A stretch of 8,716 nt of DNA from DATGZX01 sp035296965 (GTDB lineage: Bacteria > Planctomycetota > Planctomycetia > Gemmatales > Gemmataceae). The stretch is from positions 1-8,716 of the forward strand of contig DATGZX010000388.1 of the NCBI GenBank assembly GCA_035296965.1. Reading direction: 5' to 3'. The translations under genes and the position numbers were made by a program. Positions 1 through 7,062 of this stretch are shown here, piece after piece. The notes beneath the pieces are model-generated. The model did not search any database and was not told the origin of the DNA. It worked only from the letters and a program-made list of their open reading frames with translations. How positions within the stretch are numbered: the stretch's first letter is position 1; each line of letters opens with the position of its first letter.

Positions 1-81
1 TCGGTCTTGGATCAGCTTCTTCCCCATCCAGGCGGCTGACGGCCCGCCGTCACACGTCTCCCATTCGCTTTTCTTGGGCAC
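1..81 (-). CDS. Possible 5' part of a gene running off the left edge, unidentified
   Basis: On the minus strand a frame stays open from just downstream of the ppk1 stop to the window edge. A GTG at 79-81 would begin it, giving about 27 residues starting MPKKSEWETCDGG. About 78% of its codons end in G or C, as expected for coding sequence in a GC-rich genome, and it would lie 21 bases after ppk1 on the same strand, so it could be a third operon member. No clear Shine-Dalgarno sequence precedes the GTG, and a TTG at 88-90 in the same frame could also serve. No family is recognised from so few residues. A plus-strand frame is also open at 2-100, so the strand is not certain. Confidence 0.3.
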   Translation of the reverse strand, partial: MPKKSEWETCDGGPSAAWMGKKLIQDR

Positions 82-102
82 GAATGTCAAGCTGAGGTAA
101 TC

Positions 103-2151
103 TCAGACGGTTCTACCCTGCGCACAGATTCGACAGCTACCCCGCTGGATGTAGCTGCCGTCCGCGCGCATGTCCCACGCTTGGCGGCGATCTTCGAGCG
201 ACGTCTGCAGAATCTGCCACAGGCGCTGGCGAAGAGCGGGTGCCTCAATCGGCGTGATCGCCTCGACGCGGCGCGAGAGGTTGCGTTCCATCCAGTCCGC
301 GGAACCGATGAAATAGTCCCCCTGGATGGGGTCGGCCGCGCCGTTTTGGAAGTAGTAGATCCGGGAGTGTTCGAGAAAACGCCCGATCACTGAGATCACA
401 CGGACGCGCTCCGTGAAGCCGGGCACTCCGGGGGGCAGCACGCAGAAGCCGCGAATGATGAGGTGGACGGCCACTCCGGCCTGGGAAGCGCGCACCAGGG
501 CTTGACACATGGCCCGGTCCTCGAGCTGGTTCATCTTGGCAATGATCCGCGCGGGCCGGCCGGCCTGGCAGTGGGCGATCTCGCGGTCGATGAGAGCCAG
601 GAAGCGTTCCCGCATATTCACTGGCGCCACCAGCAGCTTCGCATAAGCGCGTTTTTTGGACCCGCCGGTCAAAGAGTGGAATAGCTCCACGACATCGGCG
701 GTCAGTATCGGATCGCAGGTCAAAAGGCCAAGATCGGCGTAGAGTCCGGCGGTTTTGATGTGGTAGTTGCCAGTGGCGATATGAGCGTAGCAGCGAACTC
801 CGTCAGCCTCGCTGCGGACGACCAAGGTTGTCTTGGTGTGGGTCTTGAGCCCGAGCATGCCGTAGACCACGTGGACGCCCACCTGGTTCAGGGCCCGCGC
901 CCAGTGCAGATTCTGCAGCTCGTCAAAGCGGGCCGTCACTTCCACCAGACAGGCCACCTGCTTGCCTGCCTCCGCGGCCCGCATCAGGCTATCGATGAAT
1001 TGCGTGTCGGAGCCGATGCGGTAGACGGTCATCTTGATGGCCAGGACCTTGGGATCCTCGCAGGCGCTCCGGATAAACCGGGCCGTCGTCGCAACGAAGC
1101 TCTCGTAGGGATGGTGCACAAGGACGTCGCCTGCGCGGATGATTGAAAAAATGCTGCCGTCGCCGTCCGTGAAGGCAGCGGGCACGATTGGTTCCCACGG
1201 ACGATCGCGTAAGTCCTCCCGCGGCAGCCCCGCAATCGGCATGAGACCGGTGTAATCCAGCTCGGCCGGTGCTTCGTAGACATGCATGGGGTCGAGGGCC
1301 AATCGGTCGGTCAGCAGCGCGAGTTGTGCCACGCTTCCGGGGGGCTCGTACTCCAGACGGACAACCTTTTCCATGCGTCTTTGGCGAAGCTCCTCGGCAA
1401 CGTGCTCGATCAGGCTCCCTTCTATATTTTCCTCGTCGTCTTCCACCTCTGCATTGCGAGTCACGCGGAATGGCATCACCTCCAGCACATGCATTTCAGG
1501 AAACAAGCTGTCGAGATTGGCACGAATGAGGTCAATCAGTCGGACGAAACGATACGTCTTCTCCGTGGCGCTGTCGCGAGGCTCGGAAGTCTCGAGACGC
1601 AGCCAGGCGGGCACGTGACCCGGCACCTTTACGCGCGCGAACAGGATGTTCCCGGAGCCTGGATCCTTGAGAAGGATGCCAAGCGATTGCGAAAGATTGG
1701 ACAGAAAAGGAAAGGGATGGGAGGGATCGACCACCAGCGGTGTGAGCACCGGATAGATCTTCTGCCGAAAGAGTTCATCGAGCTTGCGTCGTTCGTCCTC
1801 GGTAAGATCACTGAAGTCGAGCAGATGGATTCCGTTGCGCGCCAGTTCGGGCCGGATGACATTTCGAAACACATCAGCCTGCGCCGCCGCCATGGCGAGA
1901 ATCCTCTCGCGCAGTACTTGTTGGTGTGGGTAGGCACTCGGGTCGCGCATGTGCCGCGATAGCACGCCGATGCGCTTCATGAAGAATTCGTCAAGATTCG
2001 AACTGAATATGGCCAGAAACTTCAGCCGTTCCAGGAGCGGCGTGCGGTCGTCCAGAGCTTCATGCAGAACCCGCTGATTGAATTCCAGCCAGCCCAGATC
2101 GCGATCGAGCAGCGCCGGCGAATTCTTGTTGGCTGGTTCCGTCATGGACAC
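103..2151 (-). CDS. ppk1: Polyphosphate kinase 1
   Basis: This is the cytoplasmic or membrane-associated enzyme that reversibly transfers the gamma-phosphate of ATP onto inorganic polyphosphate through a phosphohistidine intermediate. The 682 residues match the usual PPK1 length (about 690). The N-terminal domain shows the typical DLGWLEFNQRVL and SSNLDEFF stretches (residues 18-57). The head domain follows, then two phospholipase-D-like C-terminal domains. His438 in LKTHTK corresponds to the autophosphorylated histidine of the family, and His457 in YAHIATGNY to its conserved partner. The second C-terminal domain has AKMNQLED (538-545) and FLEHSRIYYF (592-601, His595). No key residue appears missing. 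The start is a GTG with GGAG five bases upstream; an ATG two codons later is the alternative but is 11 bases from GGAG. It lies 40 bases downstream of glgP, so the two are probably cotranscribed. Identity is from family motifs; the operon is inferred. Confidence 0.97.
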   Translation of the reverse strand: MSMTEPANKNSPALLDRDLGWLEFNQRVLHEALDDRTPLLERLKFLAIFSSNLDEFFMKRIGVLSRHMRDPSAYPHQQVLRERILAMAAAQADVFRNVIRPELARNGIHLLDFSDLTEDERRKLDELFRQKIYPVLTPLVVDPSHPFPFLSNLSQSLGILLKDPGSGNILFARVKVPGHVPAWLRLETSEPRDSATEKTYRFVRLIDLIRANLDSLFPEMHVLEVMPFRVTRNAEVEDDEENIEGSLIEHVAEELRQRRMEKVVRLEYEPPGSVAQLALLTDRLALDPMHVYEAPAELDYTGLMPIAGLPREDLRDRPWEPIVPAAFTDGDGSIFSIIRAGDVLVHHPYESFVATTARFIRSACEDPKVLAIKMTVYRIGSDTQFIDSLMRAAEAGKQVACLVEVTARFDELQNLHWARALNQVGVHVVYGMLGLKTHTKTTLVVRSEADGVRCYAHIATGNYHIKTAGLYADLGLLTCDPILTADVVELFHSLTGGSKKRAYAKLLVAPVNMRERFLALIDREIAHCQAGRPARIIAKMNQLEDRAMCQALVRASQAGVAVHLIIRGFCVLPPGVPGFTERVRVISVIGRFLEHSRIYYFQNGAADPIQGDYFIGSADWMERNLSRRVEAITPIEAPALRQRLWQILQTSLEDRRQAWDMRADGSYIQRGSCRICAQGRTV

Positions 2152-2156
2152 GAATG

Positions 2157-2160
2157 CTCC
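2157..2160 (-). promoter_or_regulatory. Ribosome-binding site of ppk1
   Basis: The minus strand reads GGAG here, five bases before the GTG start at 2151 and 11 before the in-frame ATG at 2145. The spacing favours the GTG. The site lies within the 40-base gap after glgP, which shows no terminator-like hairpin. Confidence 0.5.
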
Positions 2161-2191
2161 AGGGCACCATCAAGTTCAGGGAGTCGAGCCA

Positions 2192-4681
2192 CTACTGTAC
2201 GGGAGACAACTGCAAATTCCAGATTTCGTCGGCGTATTCCTTGATGGTTCGGTCGCTCGAGAATTTACCTGAGCTGGCGACGTTGATGATGGCCTTGCGC
2301 GCCCAGGCATCGGGGTTGGCGTACAGGGCAGCTAAATCTCGGTGGGCGCGGGCGTAGTCGGACAGGTCCGCGAGATGCCGATAGTGATCCCCCTTGGTCA
2401 GCAAGGTGTCAAGGATCGGACCGAAAATCCCCGGCTCGTTACGGCTGAAGTGGTCTGAGCTGATCAAGTCCAGTGCCGCGCGGGTCTCGGGTTCGTGGTT
2501 GTAGTGCCACCAGGGATCGTACCACTTGGTGCTGTCGGCGACCTGCTCTGCCGTGAGACCGAAAAGGAAGAAGTTTCCCTCGCCGGCTTCCTGAGCCATT
2601 TCGATGGTGGCCCCGTCGCGCGTGCCGATGGTCAGAGCACCGTTCATCATGAATTTCATATTGCCGGTGCCACTGGCTTCATACCCGGCTGTCGAGATTT
2701 GCTCGGAGACATCGCTGGCCGGGATGAGCCGTTCGGCCATGCTGACGTTGTATTCTGGCAGGAACAGTACGTTGAGCCGGCCGCGCACTGCCGGGTCGCC
2801 GTTAATCGTGCCGGCGACGTTGTTGATCAGTTTGATGATCAGCTTGGCCAGGTGGTAAGCCGGCGCCGCTTTCCCCGCGAAGAAGAAGGTGTGCGGCGGC
2901 ATGTCCTGGTTGGGGTTGCTCCGCAGCCGGTTGTAAAGAACGATAATATGGAGGACGTTGAGCAGCTGGCGCTTGTATTCGTGAATGCGTTTGATCTGGC
3001 TGTCAAAGATCGTGTCCGCGTCCACGGTGTGGCCCGAACTGGCTTTGAGCCAATTGGCAAACGCAACTTTGGCCTCGCGCTTGGCGTCGCGGAACTGCGC
3101 GCGGAAGCCGGCGTCGTCGGCCAAGGGGAGCAGATTGCGGAGCTGAGCCAGGTCGGTGACCCACTCGTCCCCAATCGCCTTGGTGATGAGTCGGGACAGG
3201 TATGGGTTGGCCTGCTGCAGCCAACGCCTTGGGGTGACCCCGTTCGTCTTGTTATTGAACCGCTCCGGGAACAGCTCGGCGAAGTCTTGCAGCAGGCGCT
3301 TGCGGAGCAGCTCCGAGTGGATCGCGGCCACGCCGTTTGTGCTGTGGGAGCCAACGACCGCCAGGTGGGCCATGCGGACCTTGCGCACTGGCGCCTCCTC
3401 GATCAGGCTCACGCGCTGCAAACGGGCCTCGTCCCCGGGATAGCGGCGGCGGACGTCATCGAGGAACCGATGGTTGATCTCGTAAACGATCTCCAGGTGC
3501 CGAGGAATGAGCATTTCGAAGATCTCGACCGGCCATTTCTCCAGGGCCTCAGGAAGTAGCGTGTGATTGGTATAGGCCAGCGTGCGCAGAGTGATGTCCC
3601 AGGCCTGATCCCAGGGGAGCTGTGCCTGATCGAGCAAGATACGCATCAGCTCGGCAACGGAAAGGGCCGGATGCGTGTCGTTCATCTGGATGGCCACTTG
3701 GTCGGGCAACTCGGACCAGTTTGGGCTGTCTTGCTTGAGAAAGCGGCTGATGATGTCCTGCAGCGAACAGCTCACCATGAAATACTGTTGCAGGAACCTC
3801 AAGGCCCGGCCTGCCTCGGTGGAGTCGTCGGGGTAAAGGACCCGAGTGAGCGACTCGGCGGCGACATTTTGGATGACGGCGCCCGCGAAGTCGCCGTGAG
3901 AAAACTCTGCGAAATCGAAAGACTCGGGAGCCGCGGCCGCCCAGAGCCGCAAGGTATTGATGCATTGAGCGCCGTACCCCACCACGGGCCGATCGTAGGC
4001 GATGCCCAGCAAGCTCGACGGCTGATTCCGCGAGATCCGCAGGGTAGAACCCTGCAGTTCGAATTTGGCATTCAAGGGGACGACGTAGAACTTTCCGGGC
4101 CTCTCGATCTCCCAGGGATCGGAGTTCCGCAACCAGTTGTCGGGTTGCTCGATTTGATAGCCCTCGCGGATCGATTGCCGAAAGATGCCGTATTCGTAAC
4201 GCAGACCGTAGCCGATGGCCGGGTATTGCAGGGTGGCGAGAGAATCCATGAAGCAGGCTGCCAAACGACCAAGGCCGCCGTTGCCCAGCCCGGCGTCAGG
4301 CTCCTCCTCGATCAACTTCTCCAGATCCCAGCCTTCTTGCTGCATGGCCCGCCGCACCATCGGTTCCGCGGCCAGGTTCATGATGTTGTTCCGTAGCGTC
4401 CGCCCGAGCAAGAACTCCATCGACAGGTAGTGGATGCGCTTCGGATTGGCTTCCTCGCGTGCACGGCGCGTTTTGACCCAGCGGTGGGCGACCAGGTCGC
4501 GGATGAACCTGCTGGTGGCTTCGAACCTCTGCCGCGACTTGGCCGTCGGCGGGTCCACCAGGTGGTCGCAGAGCAGGTAGCGGTCGGTCCAGTGCTCTTC
4601 CTGCCCCGTAAGCCCCAATCGCTCCAGGCGACGTTCCAACGCAGTGTCTCCAGCCGTCGTGCGCTCAACGGGTTTCACCAT
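2192..4681 (-). CDS. glgP: Glycogen/alpha-glucan phosphorylase
   Basis: This is a GT35-family, pyridoxal-phosphate enzyme that cleaves alpha-1,4-glucan ends with inorganic phosphate to give glucose-1-phosphate in the cytoplasm. From the chosen start it has 829 residues, close to E. coli GlgP (815). The family signature EASGTGNMKFMMN is at 668-680, with Lys676 as the lysine that binds pyridoxal phosphate. Other conserved blocks are IHYLSMEFLLGR (83-94), GLGNGGLGRLAACFMDSLA (131-149), QMNDTHPAL (332-340), NNKTNGVTPRRWL (476-488) and QIKRIHEYKRQLLN (562-575). The ATG at 4681 was chosen because AGGTG stands five bases upstream and the protein then begins near the family's usual N-terminus. The frame is open to an ATG at 4885, but that would add 68 residues unlike the family and has no good ribosome-binding site. 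The regulatory N-terminal serine region of animal phosphorylases is absent. A maltodextrin phosphorylase role (malP) cannot be excluded. Probable operon with ppk1. Confidence 0.96.
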   Translation of the reverse strand: MVKPVERTTAGDTALERRLERLGLTGQEEHWTDRYLLCDHLVDPPTAKSRQRFEATSRFIRDLVAHRWVKTRRAREEANPKRIHYLSMEFLLGRTLRNNIMNLAAEPMVRRAMQQEGWDLEKLIEEEPDAGLGNGGLGRLAACFMDSLATLQYPAIGYGLRYEYGIFRQSIREGYQIEQPDNWLRNSDPWEIERPGKFYVVPLNAKFELQGSTLRISRNQPSSLLGIAYDRPVVGYGAQCINTLRLWAAAAPESFDFAEFSHGDFAGAVIQNVAAESLTRVLYPDDSTEAGRALRFLQQYFMVSCSLQDIISRFLKQDSPNWSELPDQVAIQMNDTHPALSVAELMRILLDQAQLPWDQAWDITLRTLAYTNHTLLPEALEKWPVEIFEMLIPRHLEIVYEINHRFLDDVRRRYPGDEARLQRVSLIEEAPVRKVRMAHLAVVGSHSTNGVAAIHSELLRKRLLQDFAELFPERFNNKTNGVTPRRWLQQANPYLSRLITKAIGDEWVTDLAQLRNLLPLADDAGFRAQFRDAKREAKVAFANWLKASSGHTVDADTIFDSQIKRIHEYKRQLLNVLHIIVLYNRLRSNPNQDMPPHTFFFAGKAAPAYHLAKLIIKLINNVAGTINGDPAVRGRLNVLFLPEYNVSMAERLIPASDVSEQISTAGYEASGTGNMKFMMNGALTIGTRDGATIEMAQEAGEGNFFLFGLTAEQVADSTKWYDPWWHYNHEPETRAALDLISSDHFSRNEPGIFGPILDTLLTKGDHYRHLADLSDYARAHRDLAALYANPDAWARKAIINVASSGKFSSDRTIKEYADEIWNLQLSPVQ

Positions 4682-4686
4682 GTTTG

Positions 4687-4691
4687 CACCT
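4687..4691 (-). promoter_or_regulatory. Ribosome-binding site deciding the glgP start
   Basis: The minus strand reads AGGTG here, five bases before the ATG at 4681. No comparable site precedes the further upstream ATG at 4885, so this supports the shorter, family-length protein. Confidence 0.6.
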
Positions 4692-4818
4692 ATGCTTGAG
4701 AGTTCGCCAGCGGACAGCGTAGGACCACGCCCCGTGCGCTTCCGTATGTCAGCGCATGTCGATGCTCCTTCGACGGAGCTGCGGATTCGAGGACCCGAAA
4801 AATTGAGTAAGTCAGGAT

Positions 4819-4846
4819 AGGCTATCTCATCGCTTGTGTTTGCCAA
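4819..4846 (-). promoter_or_regulatory. Weak candidate housekeeping promoter for glgP-ppk1
   Basis: On the minus strand TTGGCA (4846-4841) and TAGCCT (4824-4819) are separated by 16 bases. The first is a good -35 match, while the second matches the -10 consensus at only three positions. It would give a leader of roughly 130 bases before the glgP start. No other support is visible. Confidence 0.2.
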
Positions 4847-4908
4847 TCGGTGCCGGCGAAAACTCATCAGATAATCATGGATCATTCACAAGCTGTATGC
4901 AAGGACTG

Positions 4909-5256
4909 ACGCGCAAGCGGGTGATTCACCGCGCCGGCGCGAGCGGCACCACCTTCGCGTTCACACAGCATCCCGGTGCCGTCGGCGAAGCGTTGAAGAA
5001 AAGGCGCGATGTGGGTTTGACCGCCCGCTGGCCCACCGGCGTTGGTGCCAAGGGCACCGACGGAGTCGCGGAAACAATCCAAAAAACACCCGGCGCGATT
5101 GGCTACCTGGACTTTGGCTATGCGCAATATGGCAAAGTGGCGATCGCCAAGCTTCAGAACAGAGCCGGGGAGAACGTCGCGCCCAGCGTAAAAAGCAACC
5201 AGGCCGCGCTAAAGTCGGTCGTTTCGCCGGAGAATTTACGGGCGTTCGTGCCAAGC
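4909..5256 (+). pseudogene. pstS: Fragment of PstS-type periplasmic phosphate-binding protein
   Basis: About 116 residues match the later-middle part of PstS, the phosphate-binding component of the Pst ABC importer. Visible blocks are VIHRAGASGTTFAFT, WPTGVGAKGTDGVAETI, KTPGAIGYLDFGYA and NLRAFVPS, in PstS order. The Arg and Ser-Gly-Thr that bind phosphate in the family motif R-S-D-G-S-G-T are kept, but the motif's Asp-Gly is Gly-Ala. There is no room for the roughly 200 N-terminal residues, including the signal peptide, because glgP and its leader occupy that DNA. The match stops about where the final family block (typically ..AYPI..) should begin, and the frame then runs into sequence antisense to the sigma-factor gene. 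No stop interrupts the fragment, so loss may be fairly recent. The frame is open from a TTG at 4834, with an ATG at 4897, but no ribosome-binding site is evident. Called a remnant from truncation at both ends; a short expressed product is unlikely but possible. Confidence 0.75.
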
Positions 5257-5304
5257 GTGGCAACCGCCCAACATTGCGTGCGCGCGCCCGCTTCGTGCCC
5301 AGGC

Positions 5305-6897
5305 TTACTTATCGTTGCGGAGCTTGTCCGGGTCCACGATCTCGCCGCCGTTGCGCGTGATGACCGCACGCATGGTCGGTTCGTCAAAATCCTTCTTGAG
5401 CCAGTGAACGGAACCGTCCGCGAAGGCGGCGTTGATTCCCTCCTTGAATAGCCCTCCGAGCTTGGGCAGAGGCTTGTTTGCATCGTAGGCCAGGTCCGCC
5501 GGCTTGGTCCAGGGCACTGCTTCGCCCGCTTCGATAATTGCAATGGTGTTCGATGTGCCGTCGGTGAACTCGGCATAACCTATCCCTTCGACTCCCTCGA
5601 ACGCAGCTCCCTTCCCCTTGAATACCTGGTAGAAGGTCACATTCTTGCCTTTGCTCGGGCCGCGCACGGGAGCGTAGAGCTTGGGCATCTTGGCCAGAAG
5701 GGTCTTGTTGTGGGCGCTGTCCCAAGGTTCGTCGAGGTGGAATTCTTTGAACAAATCGCCCTCTTCAAGATAGGGCAAGAGAAGGACGCGCCAGCTAAGC
5801 AGCGCCTTGCCCTTCTTGTCATAGACCGCCGCGGCCGGGAAAAGCCGGTTGACACTGTGGAAGTTGTGCATCGCCAGCATCAATTGCTTCATCTTATTGG
5901 CACTCGTTAGCCGGGCTGCCCTGAGTGCGTCCGGGGTCTCGTCTTCCTGTTTCGCGCCGTCTGCTGCGACTCTGGGCGCCAGTTTAACGGCTGCCCTGGC
6001 CGCAACACGCGCATCGCCAGCCGGTAGGTGAAAGGCGAATAACCCTCCGCCCGCTCCAATAGCACTGGCCCCGAGGAGAACCGCGATGGTGACATTCACT
6101 TTGGTCAAGAACATGGTTTGGATCACTCCCTTGGAAAGCGCGGCCGCCTGCGCCGACACGACGCCTTCGGCGCCCGCCTGGCCTGCCGCAACCAGCAGCG
6201 CAGCCTTGGTGGTAGTTGACAAAAGGGCGGCGGGCACCGCGGCGGAGGCGCTGTTCTGCGTAAGAATCACGGCCAAGGTGCTCGCAGAGAGTGCCAGGCC
6301 GCGGCGTGTGAGCCGGCCTCGGAGCAAGTCGCGGGCGCGGGTTAGCCGGCCCTTCACCGTGCCGACCGGCCAAGCCAGCTGACTGGCAGCCTCCTCGTTG
6401 GTTTTCCCCTGCAGATAGCAGAGGACGACCGGCACCCGATATTTCTCCGGCAGGCGATTCAGTTCCTCGTGGAGGATAATCTGCTGCTCGGGCTCGAGGC
6501 CCGGGGCAACCGGCTTTGCAGCCACCATGTCTACCCCCCGTGCTTCGTGGGCCCGCTGGCGAGCGCCGTTCGCCCGAGCGCGCACCGCCACTCTGTAGGC
6601 CACCCCATAGAGCCAGTTGCCCAGCAAGGACGCATTGCGAATCGAAGAAGCCCGGCTCACCAGCACCAGAAACGTGGCCTGGAAAGCGTCTTCGACGTCG
6701 TGCGTGTCACGCAGTAAGTCGCCGCAGACGCGCAGCACCATCGGACCATGGCGCTGGACCAGGGTCTGGAAGGCGGCTTCGGCCTGTTCCGTCACAAACT
6801 GCTGAAGCAGGCCAGCGTCGGGGCAGTCCTCGTTTGCGCGCGCTGCCGCGGTCGAGCGTAGGTGCCTCAGAAAGTCGGTCACCGGTCCGGCGGTCAT
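5305..6897 (-). CDS. ECF sigma factor with transmembrane segment and C-terminal DUF1559 domain
   Basis: This 530-residue protein joins a sigma-70 family ECF sigma factor to a domain normally found in exported or pilin-like planctomycete proteins. Sigma region 2 spans about 40-110 (HDVEDAFQATFLVLVSRA, then LLGNWLYGVAYRVA) and region 4 about 140-197 (LNRLPEKYRVPVVLCYLQGK, then GTVKGRLTRARDLLRGRL). An alanine-rich stretch (200-260) and a likely membrane helix at about 264-288 follow. The DUF1559 (SBP_bac_10) part covers about 328-525, with NKMKQLMLAMHNFHS, LSWRVLLLPYLEEGDLF, EPWDSAHN, EFTDGTSNTI, VPWTKPADL and FADGSV. The family's usual prepilin-type N-terminal signal is replaced by the sigma factor. 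The likely topology is sigma part in the cytoplasm and DUF1559 part outside the membrane. The ATG start has AGGGAG ten bases upstream, a rather long spacing. It diverges from the WD40 gene across a symmetric promoter-like region. Domain identity is recognised; the sensing role is inferred. Target genes are unknown. Confidence 0.94.
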   Translation of the reverse strand: MTAGPVTDFLRHLRSTAAARANEDCPDAGLLQQFVTEQAEAAFQTLVQRHGPMVLRVCGDLLRDTHDVEDAFQATFLVLVSRASSIRNASLLGNWLYGVAYRVAVRARANGARQRAHEARGVDMVAAKPVAPGLEPEQQIILHEELNRLPEKYRVPVVLCYLQGKTNEEAASQLAWPVGTVKGRLTRARDLLRGRLTRRGLALSASTLAVILTQNSASAAVPAALLSTTTKAALLVAAGQAGAEGVVSAQAAALSKGVIQTMFLTKVNVTIAVLLGASAIGAGGGLFAFHLPAGDARVAARAAVKLAPRVAADGAKQEDETPDALRAARLTSANKMKQLMLAMHNFHSVNRLFPAAAVYDKKGKALLSWRVLLLPYLEEGDLFKEFHLDEPWDSAHNKTLLAKMPKLYAPVRGPSKGKNVTFYQVFKGKGAAFEGVEGIGYAEFTDGTSNTIAIIEAGEAVPWTKPADLAYDANKPLPKLGGLFKEGINAAFADGSVHWLKKDFDEPTMRAVITRNGGEIVDPDKLRNDK

Positions 6898-6932
6898 CTG
6901 CTCAAGACTCCCTATTTCGGCGATCTCTTCTT

Positions 6933-7022
6933 AATTACTGCACGCACCAAGCAAACGGATACAACTTTTTTGCGTTTGCCGGAAAAAATTCCGTATCCAA
7001 GCGGCCCCGGCGTGCAGTAATT
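6933..7022. promoter_or_regulatory. Nested dyad: probable back-to-back promoters or operator between divergent genes
   Basis: A perfect 13-base inverted repeat (AATTACTGCACGC at 6933-6945 and its complement at 7010-7022) encloses a second perfect six-base pair (GGATAC at 6957-6962, GTATCC at 6993-6998) and a T/A tract pair (6967-6971, 6984-6988). All share one centre between 6977 and 6978. Read outward on either strand the order is A6, three or four bases, GTATCC, 11 bases, GCGTGCAGTAATT. The outer edges lie 35 bases from the sigma-factor start and 40 bases from the WD40 start, a sensible distance for promoters. GTATCC and CAGTAA are 16 bases apart, which would suit -35 and -10 elements, with the A-tracts as UP-like elements. 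An operator for a dimeric regulator is the alternative. Confidence 0.6.
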
Positions 7023-7052
7023 GATTGGAATGCGTTACAAACTCCGACGACT

Positions 7053-7059
7053 GAGGTGA
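7053..7059 (+). promoter_or_regulatory. Ribosome-binding site of the WD40 gene
   Basis: GAGGTGA stands just before the ATG at 7063, with the GAGG core six bases away. It fixes the start and gives a normal signal peptide at the N-terminus. Confidence 0.65.
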
Positions 7060-7062
7060 CTG

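Larger units (their letters stand above)
4682..4908. other. Upstream region of glgP; no gene seen
   Basis: This stretch separates the glgP start from the pstS remnant. The glgP frame continues open through most of it, but the translation does not resemble phosphorylases. It contains a perfect five-base-pair hairpin (GCTCC at 4764-4768, GGAGC at 4775-4779, six-base loop) without a T-run, and a weak promoter-like pair listed separately. No riboswitch or RNA gene is recognised. Confidence 0.5.

Noticed and set aside
1282..1962. Plus-strand open frame of 226 codons
   Set aside because: It is antisense to the conserved ppk1 coding sequence and shows no family motif.
2495..4396. Long plus-strand open frames of 354 and 277 codons (2495-3559 and 3563-4396)
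   Set aside because: Both lie wholly antisense to glgP, whose protein is conserved throughout. Such open antisense frames are common in GC-rich genes, and their translations show no recognisable family.
5257..5451. Continuation of the PstS-like frame past 5256
   Set aside because: Similarity to PstS stops near 5256, and most of the remaining residues are encoded antisense to the 3' end of the sigma-factor gene.
6931..7024. The 13-base inverted repeat as ends of a small non-autonomous transposable element
   Set aside because: No target-site duplication flanks the arms, and the extra paired segments with the same centre fit back-to-back promoters between divergent genes better.
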